Part shown: positions 1 to 6,450 of the stretch, piece by piece
How the letters are laid out: every line of letters begins with the position of its first letter
How positions within the stretch are numbered: the first letter of the stretch is position 1
Source of the DNA: Syntrophomonadaceae bacterium
Lineage (GTDB): Bacteria; Bacillota; Dethiobacteria; DTU022
NCBI GenBank assembly: GCA_003553895.1
Contig: PWFM01000176.1
Coordinates: forward strand, 1 to 7,354
Direction: 5' to 3'
Length of the DNA: 7,354 nt
Program-made: the position numbers and the translations under genes
The notes under the pieces: model-generated
The model's database searches: none
What the model was told of the DNA's origin: nothing
The model's input: the letters and a program-made list of their open reading frames with translations, nothing else

Positions 1-1082
1 GCTCCATCGTGGACAAAGGATACGCCGGGGGCATTATCTTCGAGTGGTCCGACGAGTGGGCCAAGAAAACCTGGAATACCGAACCGTTCATGGTTCCCTG
101 GGAGCGGCAGGTGCTCTGGCAAAATGCCATGTGCCCCGAACAAAATTACGGCATTCTGGCCGTTGAACCGGAAGAAAGAAGCCGGGAACAGCTCTACACC
201 ACCTGGCATAAGAGTGAGAATGACGAAGTCTTCAGGACCCCGGAAGGCCGCCCCGCCTCTTTCGGCAAGATCAAATCGCTCGAAGCGGGAGTAGACGAAG
301 CCTTCCTCTACCTGGCCTTTGAAATGGATAACGGGACAGGTCAGACGGGCGGCAATCCGCCCTGGGAAGAACTGGGCCTGGTGGTCGGCATCGATACCGG
401 CATAAGTGAAGCGGGCGCTCTTTCCCTGCCCCTGTCCGGCCTGCCGGAGCTACCCGGGGGAGCCGAATTCATGCTCCACCTTAATTCGCCGGAAGAAGCC
501 GAACTCCTGGCCGTTCCCTCCTACAACCGGGGTGAATTCAACTTCTACCCCGAACTGTACCCGGAAGAGGACTTTGTCAGGATTGAAACCCTGGTCAACC
601 GAAAACGGGTTACTCCTGACAGCAGGGTATTTGAAGCGAAGTACTCAGATGAAAGCTCTCTGGAATACGGGCCCTTCGACCCGGATGATCCCGGCTATAA
701 CTCCCTGGCCCACTGGTACACAGAAGAAGAAAGCAGCCGGATAACAGTCCGCCTGCCCTGGATGCTCCTAAACGTATCCGATCCTTCCGAACACCGGCTG
801 CTCCGGGACACCGGCGAATACAGCGAACACCCGGCCCGGGACGAGCTGTCTACAGCGCAAACAGATGGCTTCAGCTTCTATGCGGCCACCTACAGCAAAG
901 ATAATGGGGCGGCCCTTGATGCTGAAAACCTCCCGGAAGTGATCGACTTCGAACCCCGGCAGGGCGAAGAATTTATCGAACTTGCCCCCTACCGCTGGCC
1001 CGGCTGGGAAGAACCAGGCTACCGGTTCCGCCTTAAAGATAGTTATGATATTATTGCCGATTATTTCGGCGAACTGGAGTAA
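1..1082 (+). CDS. Glycoside-hydrolase-like protein, C-terminal part (5' truncated by window edge)
   Basis: The reading frame is already open at the left edge (first full codon at base 3), so the true start lies outside; a GTG at 9 is an in-frame codon, not a convincing start, since there is no ribosome site before it. Numbering from that GTG, residues 7-13 (GGIIFEW) followed by SDEW look like a late beta strand of a TIM-barrel hydrolase with conserved aromatic and acidic residues. Residues 22-55, with the phrase QNYGILAVEP, are the kind of barrel-to-sandwich transition seen in GH2/GH5-like proteins. Residues about 60-250 are beta-rich, with a stretch near 97-130 (AFLYLAF, then LVVGIDT) resembling CBM9/DOMON-like sugar-binding sandwiches. 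The tail carries LPWMLLNVSDPS (249-260) and a Trp/Tyr/Pro-rich end near 328-346. Likely an extracellular carbohydrate-active protein. Catalytic residues and substrate cannot be assigned from this fragment. It ends 30 bp before the next gene, so co-transcription is likely. Confidence 0.8.
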   Translation, partial: SIVDKGYAGGIIFEWSDEWAKKTWNTEPFMVPWERQVLWQNAMCPEQNYGILAVEPEERSREQLYTTWHKSENDEVFRTPEGRPASFGKIKSLEAGVDEAFLYLAFEMDNGTGQTGGNPPWEELGLVVGIDTGISEAGALSLPLSGLPELPGGAEFMLHLNSPEEAELLAVPSYNRGEFNFYPELYPEEDFVRIETLVNRKRVTPDSRVFEAKYSDESSLEYGPFDPDDPGYNSLAHWYTEEESSRITVRLPWMLLNVSDPSEHRLLRDTGEYSEHPARDELSTAQTDGFSFYAATYSKDNGAALDAENLPEVIDFEPRQGEEFIELAPYRWPGWEEPGYRFRLKDSYDIIADYFGELE

Positions 1083-1112
1083 AAACACCCCGGGAAAGGA
1101 AAGGGAGACACC

Positions 1113-2273
1113 ATGCGGCGCAGGCACGTTTTAGCAATCATCATCCTCATTATCGGCGGCTACATCCTGGCCTGGCACCTGCAGCCGGCCCGGGAAATCG
1201 GCATGCTCGTGGTCGACAAGACCGTCCCCGAAACGGATTACCGCGAGCACCGGGCCATATTCTGGGTGGCTCACCATCACCGCTTTACCGACCCAGAGGG
1301 AGATTTTTACCGCGCCGACCGGGATTACCTGGGCTACCACCCCGAAACCGGGGTTAAAGAAGAGCTCACTTCAGCTCACTTAACCGGGAACAATTTACTT
1401 TACCTGGCCGACAGCTACGGTATTTACGACTACGAAGAAGGCCTGGAAGTCTACGAAGAGAAGCTGCCTTACGAGCACCAGGATATCGAGCTGATCTTTG
1501 GCGGTTTTGACCGGGATGAAGCCGAAACGGCGGCCCGCTTTGCTGCGGAAGAAGGAAACATCCTGGTCGGGGAACACAATATTTTCGGCTACCCCACCTA
1601 CCGGGACACGGAAGCGGCCCGGATCCTGCAGGACCTCTTCAACGTCCGCTACGACGGCTGGCTGGCCCGCTACTACCCCGACCTGAACCAGGCCGCCTTC
1701 TGGCTCAAGGAGCTTTACAGCAGAATTTACGGTCTCCCCTGGGATCTGCACGGACCCGGCATGGTCTTTATCCGCGAAGAAGCCCCCGATCTGGGTTGGT
1801 ACCCGGATCTGGTCATAATTGAGAAGGAAGACTTCACCGGTCCCTGGCCGGTCATCGAAACGGGCGGTCATCACCTGGTGGAAGGGGCCGCATCTGGCGT
1901 ACCCTACCTCTACTGGATGGAAGTGCTCCGGGTGAAGGAAAACGAGCATACCGAGATCCTTGCCTACTATGAACCGCCCCTGGATGAAGAAGCCCGCGCC
2001 CCCCTGGAGGTCCGGGGCCTGCCCGAACGCTTCCCGGCTGCCGTATCGCACAAGCCGCCCGGTGAGGCGGAACGGATCTATTTTGCCGGCGACTTCGCCG
2101 ATCAGCTACCGGCTCTGCTGCCGCCGGGCCTGACCGGAAGTGCAGCTATCAAACGCTTTTTGACCTATATGCCTGGCCTGCCGGAAGAGTACCGCTTCTA
2201 CTTTCAGTGGTATGAACCGGTTCTGGTCAATATCCTGCAAAACGCAGAAAAGAGGGCTGATCATGACGAATAA
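1113..2273 (+). CDS. Membrane-anchored extracytoplasmic protein of unknown function
   Basis: A 386-residue protein. The ATG at 1113 is preceded by a purine-rich ribosome site (aaaggaaagggag, about 1096-1106) and gives a classic basic n-region (MRRRH) followed by one hydrophobic helix at about 6-22. There is no lipobox or clear cleavage site, so it is probably an uncleaved anchor with the rest outside the membrane. I do not recognise a named family with certainty. Notable segments are VVDKTVPETDYREHRAIFW (33-51), a His cluster HHH (54-56), and residues 126-190, where an IELIFGGF strand, a helix, GNILVGEHN and DGWLARYYPDL suggest an alpha/beta domain. That arrangement recalls GATase1-like (beta-galactosidase middle-domain-like) folds; this is a weak inference. 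It is rich in Tyr, Trp and acidic residues, as polysaccharide-contacting proteins often are. Its stop overlaps the start of the kinase gene by 11 bp, implying translational coupling. A role in polysaccharide export or modification is inferred only from context. Confidence 0.88.
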   Translation: MRRRHVLAIIILIIGGYILAWHLQPAREIGMLVVDKTVPETDYREHRAIFWVAHHHRFTDPEGDFYRADRDYLGYHPETGVKEELTSAHLTGNNLLYLADSYGIYDYEEGLEVYEEKLPYEHQDIELIFGGFDRDEAETAARFAAEEGNILVGEHNIFGYPTYRDTEAARILQDLFNVRYDGWLARYYPDLNQAAFWLKELYSRIYGLPWDLHGPGMVFIREEAPDLGWYPDLVIIEKEDFTGPWPVIETGGHHLVEGAASGVPYLYWMEVLRVKENEHTEILAYYEPPLDEEARAPLEVRGLPERFPAAVSHKPPGEAERIYFAGDFADQLPALLPPGLTGSAAIKRFLTYMPGLPEEYRFYFQWYEPVLVNILQNAEKRADHDE

Positions 2274-3435
2274 TAACTATGAAGATCCCACGAAAAAGCC
2301 TCCTCGGGAAGAAAACCAGGTGGAGATACCGGCCGAAGCCTCTCTCCTGGTCCAGGTTTTAGACCAGGTCAGCGATGGGATTTACATTACCGACACCGAG
2401 CGCCACATTGTTTTCTGGAACCGGGCCGCTGAAAAGATAACCGGTTACAACCAGGACGAAGTGCTGGGTAAACTTTGCGCCAACGACATCCTCAACCATA
2501 CCGACCTGGCAGGCAATAAGCTGTGCGGCAAAGAGCTCTGCCCCCTTTACCGGGCCATGCAAACGGGTGAGCCCCTGTACTCGCCCCTGACCGTCAAGGC
2601 CCTGCACAAGGACGGGCGGCGCCTGGTGGTGGAAGTTGGCATCACCCCCCTGCAGAGCCCCACAGGCGATGTTATCGGTGGCATCGAAATATTCCGCGAT
2701 GTCAGCGCCAGGGCCGAGCTGGAGGAGAAAAAAGCCCGCTTTTTCAGCTCCCTCAGCCACGAGCTGAAAACACCGCTCTCCAACATGCAGGGTTACCTGG
2801 ATCTGCTCCTGACAGAAGACGCTGGTCCCCTGAACGACACCCAGCGCGAGTTCCTTACCACGGCCTACCGGGAGGAACAAAAACTGGCCGCCTTTATCGA
2901 CGAACTTCTCGAAATGGGCCGCTTTGAAGGGACCGAGTATACCTACCGGCAGGAGATCCTTGACCTGTCCGGCCTCCTTTCCAACCTGGCCCGCGGCTTC
3001 GGGGCCGCCGCCGAAAGAAAAGGCCTTCGCCTTGAAACCGACCTGGCCCCGGATCTCGCCCTCTTCGGCGACAAAGATCGACTCACCCAGGCTTTCAGCA
3101 ACCTCATCGGCAATGCCGTCAAATATACTGAAACTGGAATAGTAAGCCTCAAAGCCAGCTTTGATCGGGCTTCAGACCAGATCACAGTCGAAATTGCAGA
3201 CACCGGACCGGGTATTCCAAAAGAAGAACAGGAAAAAATTTTCGAGATGTTTTACCGCCTTGACTACCACCAGGGCGAAGGCACTGCCGGTACAGGGGTG
3301 GGCCTTTATATCGTCGAGAGGGTTATTTCTCGCCATGACGGGCGGATTACCATCCAAAGCGTTCCAGGAGCAGGCAGCACCTTCAGGGTTTACCTGCCCG
3401 GTTTCATTAAGCACAAAGAGGAGGGGCAGACCTGA
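2263..3435 (+). CDS. PAS-domain soluble sensor histidine kinase
   Basis: A 390-residue kinase. I place the start at the ATG at 2263 rather than an in-frame ATG at 2212, because 2263 has an AGAGGG site (2251-2256) at 6-nt spacing and the extra residues would lie deep inside the upstream gene. Domains: a polar N-terminus (1-25), a PAS domain (about 26-147), HisKA (about 157-222) with the phospho-acceptor His166 in SLSHELKTP, and a HATPase_c domain (about 262-380). The ATPase boxes are intact: N box with Asn280 and Asn284 (NLIGNAVKYT), G1 box DTGPGIP starting at Asp313, F box around Phe327-Phe330, and G2 box GTGVGL at 343-348. There is no membrane segment or signal peptide, so it should sense a cytoplasmic cue through PAS, which carries an unusual Cys/His set (C72, H79, C88, C93). 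The overlapping next gene encodes a receiver, its obvious partner. It is expected to autophosphorylate His166 and pass the phosphate to Asp55 of that receiver. Confidence 0.96.
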   Translation: MTNNNYEDPTKKPPREENQVEIPAEASLLVQVLDQVSDGIYITDTERHIVFWNRAAEKITGYNQDEVLGKLCANDILNHTDLAGNKLCGKELCPLYRAMQTGEPLYSPLTVKALHKDGRRLVVEVGITPLQSPTGDVIGGIEIFRDVSARAELEEKKARFFSSLSHELKTPLSNMQGYLDLLLTEDAGPLNDTQREFLTTAYREEQKLAAFIDELLEMGRFEGTEYTYRQEILDLSGLLSNLARGFGAAAERKGLRLETDLAPDLALFGDKDRLTQAFSNLIGNAVKYTETGIVSLKASFDRASDQITVEIADTGPGIPKEEQEKIFEMFYRLDYHQGEGTAGTGVGLYIVERVISRHDGRITIQSVPGAGSTFRVYLPGFIKHKEEGQT

Positions 3436-3806
3436 TGGGAGAACCGAAGAAAATACTGGTGGCAGAAGACGATCCCGGCCTGAACCGCCTGATCTCTTTC
3501 AAGCTCGGCCGGGAAGGCTACCGGCCCCTTTCCGTTTTCGACGGCAAAGCGGCCCTGCAGGCGGCCCTGGAAGAAGACGTCGAAGCGGTGATCCTCGACA
3601 TTATGATGCCTTTTTTAGACGGTATCCAGGTCCTAAAAAGAATCCGTGCAGCAAACAGGCAGCTGCCGGTGATCATACTATCGGTTAAAAGCAGGGAAAT
3701 CGACATGCATCAGGCTTTGGAGCTGGGAGCAAACGATTACATGACCAAACCATTTCAACCGGATGAGCTAATTGAACACTTAAAACAGGTCCTGGGGGAA
3801 GCATAA
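3435..3806 (+). CDS. Stand-alone receiver-domain response regulator (CheY/Spo0F-like architecture)
   Basis: A 123-residue protein consisting of one receiver domain and nothing else. All landmark residues are present: acidic pocket Glu11, Asp12 and Asp13; phospho-acceptor Asp55 in VILDIMMP; Ser83 in place of the usual Ser/Thr switch; and Lys105 followed by Pro106 in DYMTKPF. The ATG overlaps the kinase stop by one base (TGATG), and a very strong site, agaggagggg (3417-3426), sits 8 nt before it. It therefore forms a cognate pair with the kinase. It lacks a DNA-binding or enzymatic output domain. Phosphorylation must therefore act through protein contact, or the protein may pass phosphate to another partner as Spo0F does. 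Its position directly before the HEAT-repeat gene and the synthase makes those two products natural candidate targets (inference). Confidence 0.96.
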   Translation: MGEPKKILVAEDDPGLNRLISFKLGREGYRPLSVFDGKAALQAALEEDVEAVILDIMMPFLDGIQVLKRIRAANRQLPVIILSVKSREIDMHQALELGANDYMTKPFQPDELIEHLKQVLGEA

Positions 3807-3808
3807 GC

Positions 3809-4945
3809 ATGGATCCTTACCTTTACAACCTGCTGATTATCATTTTCATTCTGGTCACCGTTATCCTGATTATGGCCGGAGCGATAATCCTGATCCGCCT
3901 TCTCTCGGCCCGGAACCGGCGTCTTTACCGGCAGAAAGCTGAGGAATGGGAAGATATTTTCCTGGACTACCTGCATGCAGACCTCAGCCTGGAAAAAGCC
4001 TGCCGGCGCATGTCCGGCGAGAAGCGCTATTACTGGCTGTGGCATTTTTTCGCCCCCTACCTGGAGGTTTTGAGGGGAACCGATTTTGAAAAAACCAAAG
4101 CCCTGTGCCGGGAACTGGGCCTGATCGAGCACTACCGGGTTAAGCTGCGCCGCGGCCGCACCCCCGCCCGGGCCCTGGCGGCCCGGGTCCTCGGCGCCCT
4201 GCAGTGCCGAGACTCGGTGCCGGAAATGCTGCCCCTGCTCCGGAGCAAAAATCCCTTGCTTGTTCAGGCAGCCGCTCAGGGTCTGGCCCGCTCAGGTGAA
4301 GCAGAGACCTTCTTGCCCGCAGCCCGGGCCCTTCTCGGTCATACTTTTTTCACATATGAAGGGGTTACCGAAATACTAAGCTGCTTCGGCAAGGAATCCT
4401 GCCCCCTGCTTGAGGAAGGAATCAAAACAGAAGCAAAAAATCTTCCCGACCCGCACCAGTCACCCGACGAGCGGGTGCCCAAAAGAAGGCCCCGCCGGGG
4501 TGAAGCTGACCCCTCTGTCCTGGTTTCAATTATGACCGATTTACTTGGCTATTTCCGCTGTCCCGGATCTCTGACCCTTTTGGGACATCTCCTGGAAAAG
4601 GCCGATGATGAGATTACGGTTCATGTTTTAAAAGCCTTCCTTCGCTTCGGTGAAGTACCCCCCGACTTTGATCTTAAACCCTACCTGCAGCACCGCTACT
4701 GGGTGGTGCGCAACTTTAGCGCCCAAGTTTGGAAATTTACCGGCGATCGGCATGCCCTTCCTCTCCTGGAGGATTTGCTCAGCGACCGTAACTGGGGGGT
4801 GCGCTTCCATGCCGCTGAAGCGCTGCGTAGCGCCGGAGAAAAGGGCCGAAACATCTTAGTGGAACAGACCGAGGGAGCTGACGAAACCTCGGCAGCTATA
4901 AGCAGTTACGTCTTAAACCGGAGCGAGGTGTTGCAAACATTATGA
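3809..4945 (+). CDS. Membrane-anchored HEAT-repeat protein
   Basis: A 378-residue protein starting at an ATG 2 bp after the receiver stop, with a GGGGGAA ribosome site at 3794-3800. Residues about 6-32 form a single long hydrophobic helix, followed by a basic patch (RNRRLYRQK, 36-44). By the positive-inside rule the large C-terminal part should be cytoplasmic. Helical-repeat segments of HEAT type occur at about 117-175 (ARALAARVLGAL, then LLRSKNPLLVQAAAQGLARSG) and about 268-352 (WVVRNFSAQVWKF, then LLSDRNWGVRFHAAEALRSAG). They show the typical pattern of an aromatic or Asn before VR, then Ala-rich helix B. Between them, about 206-236 is a charged, Pro/Arg-rich, probably disordered linker. 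No catalytic motif is visible. HEAT arrays are protein-binding scaffolds, so a link between the receiver and the synthase is a reasonable but untested guess. The stop overlaps the synthase start by 4 bp (ATGA), indicating coupled translation. Confidence 0.92.
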   Translation: MDPYLYNLLIIIFILVTVILIMAGAIILIRLLSARNRRLYRQKAEEWEDIFLDYLHADLSLEKACRRMSGEKRYYWLWHFFAPYLEVLRGTDFEKTKALCRELGLIEHYRVKLRRGRTPARALAARVLGALQCRDSVPEMLPLLRSKNPLLVQAAAQGLARSGEAETFLPAARALLGHTFFTYEGVTEILSCFGKESCPLLEEGIKTEAKNLPDPHQSPDERVPKRRPRRGEADPSVLVSIMTDLLGYFRCPGSLTLLGHLLEKADDEITVHVLKAFLRFGEVPPDFDLKPYLQHRYWVVRNFSAQVWKFTGDRHALPLLEDLLSDRNWGVRFHAAEALRSAGEKGRNILVEQTEGADETSAAISSYVLNRSEVLQTL

Positions 4946-6375
4946 GCACCTGGATTATTGTTCTCATTTTCTACAACATCTTTGTCCTGTTCTACTTTTT
5001 GGGCATTAACGGGTTTTACCTGCTCCTGGTTATAATTTCTTACCGGGATTTGCGCTTTCTGCGCACCGCAGAACGGGCGACAGACCGCTCTCGGAGCTTC
5101 CGTTCGGAGTTCTACAAACCCCTTTCGATCATCGTACCCGCCTATAATGAAGAAGCTACCATAGCCCAGACTGCCTACTCTGCCCTTTCCCTGCGCTACC
5201 CGGAGTTCGAAGTGATCATCGTCAACGACGGTTCTTCCGACGGAACCCTGCAGGTGCTGCAGGAACAGTTCAACCTGGAAAACTCGGCCCGCGATTACCG
5301 TCAGGAAATCCCCTGCCGGCATATACGAGGCACTTACACTTCCACCGATTATCCCAACCTGGTCGTGGTCGACAAGGTCAAAGGGGGTAAATCGGATGCC
5401 CTGAATGCCGGGATCAACGTCTCCCAGTTCCCGCTTTTCTGCAATATCGATTCCGACTCCCTCATTGACGCCGACTCCCTGTTAAAGATAGTCGACCTTT
5501 TTGCCAAAGACTGGCGCATCGTTGCCGCCGGGGGCACCATCAGGGCCGCCAACGACTGCCGCATCGAGGATGGCAAGGTCACAGAGATCCGCCTTTCGCC
5601 GAAGTTCTGGGTCCGCTTCCAGATCGTCGAATACCTGCGGGCTTTCCTGTTCGGCCGCTCAGGCTGGTCTTCACTGGGAGGATTGATGATCCTCTCCGGC
5701 GCTTTCAGCATATTCCGCCGCCGGGCGGTTGTGGAAACAGGCGGCTACCGGATAGATACAATAGGCGAAGATATGGAGATGGTCCTGCGGCTCCAACGGG
5801 TAATGAAAAAGATCAACCGCGAATACCGGGTGGTTTTCCTGCCCGATCCGGTCTGCTGGACCCAGGTACCTGAAAATTACGATAACCTGCAAACCCAGCG
5901 CCGCCGCTGGCAGCGTGGTTTGGCCGAGAGCCTTTTCGGCAATTTTGAAATGTTCCTCAACCCTCAGTACGGCTCCACGGGCATGATCAGCTATCCTTTT
6001 TTCTTGTTCTATGAGCTGCTGGGTCCAGTAATCGAAATAACGGGTTACCTGGTATTTATTGTTTCCATTATAACCGGTATTCTTAACCCACCTTTTGTGC
6101 TCCTTTTCCTTACTGCAGCCATCTTGCTCGGGATCTTGCTTTCCATCTCGGCCCTGCTGATGGAAGAGATCTACTACCGTCAGTATCCCCGCCTGCGCGA
6201 CATATTAACTCTGCTAGGTTTCGCCGTCCTGGAAAACTTTTTTTACCGTCAGCTCCATGCCTGGTGGCGATTAAAAGGTTTGCTTGATGTCATGTTTAAA
6301 AAACGCACCTGGGGCACACTGGAGCGAAAAAGCTTTAGCGCAGCCCCGCAATCTTCCGGCAAAAGGCAGCCTTAA
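4942..6375 (+). CDS. Processive family 2 glycosyltransferase, membrane polysaccharide synthase (BcsA/PgaC-like fold)
   Basis: A 477-residue integral membrane enzyme expected to polymerise an activated sugar (UDP-glucose or similar) on the inner face and extrude the chain. The N-terminal hydrophobic stretch at about 4-33 is one long or two short helices. The GT-A domain spans about 60-340: IIVPAYNEE (63-71), VNDGSSDGT with Asp96 (94-102), KGGKSDALNAG (147-157), the NIDSDS metal/UDP site with Asp170 and Asp172, the catalytic-base region GEDMEM with Asp277, and the processive signature QRRRW (319-323). C-terminal membrane segments follow at about 351-381, 384-408 and possibly 420-440, then a basic tail. 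All D,D,D,QxxRW residues are intact. There is no PilZ domain. The ATG sits in the ATGA overlap with the HEAT gene, with a weak GAGGTG site at 4925-4930. The sugar and linkage cannot be read from these motifs alone; cellulose, mixed-linkage glucan, beta-1,3-glucan and poly-GlcNAc synthases all share them. A neighbouring GH16 gene favours a beta-glucan. Confidence 0.95.
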   Translation: MSTWIIVLIFYNIFVLFYFLGINGFYLLLVIISYRDLRFLRTAERATDRSRSFRSEFYKPLSIIVPAYNEEATIAQTAYSALSLRYPEFEVIIVNDGSSDGTLQVLQEQFNLENSARDYRQEIPCRHIRGTYTSTDYPNLVVVDKVKGGKSDALNAGINVSQFPLFCNIDSDSLIDADSLLKIVDLFAKDWRIVAAGGTIRAANDCRIEDGKVTEIRLSPKFWVRFQIVEYLRAFLFGRSGWSSLGGLMILSGAFSIFRRRAVVETGGYRIDTIGEDMEMVLRLQRVMKKINREYRVVFLPDPVCWTQVPENYDNLQTQRRRWQRGLAESLFGNFEMFLNPQYGSTGMISYPFFLFYELLGPVIEITGYLVFIVSIITGILNPPFVLLFLTAAILLGILLSISALLMEEIYYRQYPRLRDILTLLGFAVLENFFYRQLHAWWRLKGLLDVMFKKRTWGTLERKSFSAAPQSSGKRQP

Positions 6376-6380
6376 AACGC

Positions 6381-6409
6381 TTTATCTGTCGGCCCGGAAA
6401 GGGTATAAT
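6381..6409 (+). promoter_or_regulatory. Candidate SigA-type promoter before the GH16 lipoprotein gene
   Basis: A perfect -10 hexamer TATAAT lies at 6404-6409. At the ideal 17-bp spacing upstream is TTTATC (6381-6386), a poor -35 match (3 of 6 to TTGACA). Transcription would start near 6415, about 35 bp before the ATG at 6451. It sits in the only sizeable intergenic gap of the cluster, with no terminator visible between the synthase stop and this site. The GH16 gene may thus be read both from the operon and from here. The weak -35 suggests a factor-dependent or low-level promoter. Confidence 0.45.
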
Positions 6410-6410
6410 T

Positions 6411-6421
6411 GCTGTTACAGC
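6411..6421. promoter_or_regulatory. Short perfect palindrome overlapping the predicted transcription start
   Basis: GCTGT-T-ACAGC is a perfect 5-bp inverted repeat around a single central base, immediately downstream of the TATAAT box. With a one-base centre it cannot form a good RNA hairpin, so if meaningful it would be a DNA site, for example a repressor half-site pair. An 11-bp palindrome can easily arise by chance; its only support is its position. Confidence 0.25.
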
Positions 6422-6437
6422 AGGTTGATAAAACATC

Positions 6438-6444
6438 AGGAGAG
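6438..6444 (+). promoter_or_regulatory. Ribosome binding site that sets the lipoprotein start
   Basis: AGGAGAG lies 6 nt before the ATG at 6451. The alternative in-frame ATG at 6517, which would give a more standard signal peptide, has no purine-rich site before it (the preceding bases are GC-rich with no GGAG). This favours 6451 as the start of translation. Confidence 0.75.
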
Positions 6445-6450
6445 AAAAGT

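Noticed and set aside
1395..2051. 218-codon minus-strand open frame opposite the anchored protein gene
   Set aside because: Long antisense frames are common in GC-rich coding DNA. It has no ribosome site, no domain, and the plus-strand gene there has a good start, membrane helix and operon spacing.
2212..2262. Upstream ATG extending the kinase by 17 residues
   Set aside because: It lacks a ribosome site and would lie within the upstream gene, whereas the ATG at 2263 has a well-spaced AGAGGG.
3161..3688. 175-codon open frame across the kinase and receiver genes
   Set aside because: It lies out of frame with two intact, motif-complete genes and is low-complexity Arg/Pro-rich at its end.
4167..4187. 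Strong GC hairpin, CCCGGGCC / GGCCCGGG with 5-nt loop, inside the HEAT gene
   Set aside because: It encodes a repeated Ala-Arg pattern (ARALAARV) with favoured codons and has no T-run after it, so it is most likely a by-product of coding and not a terminator or regulatory site.
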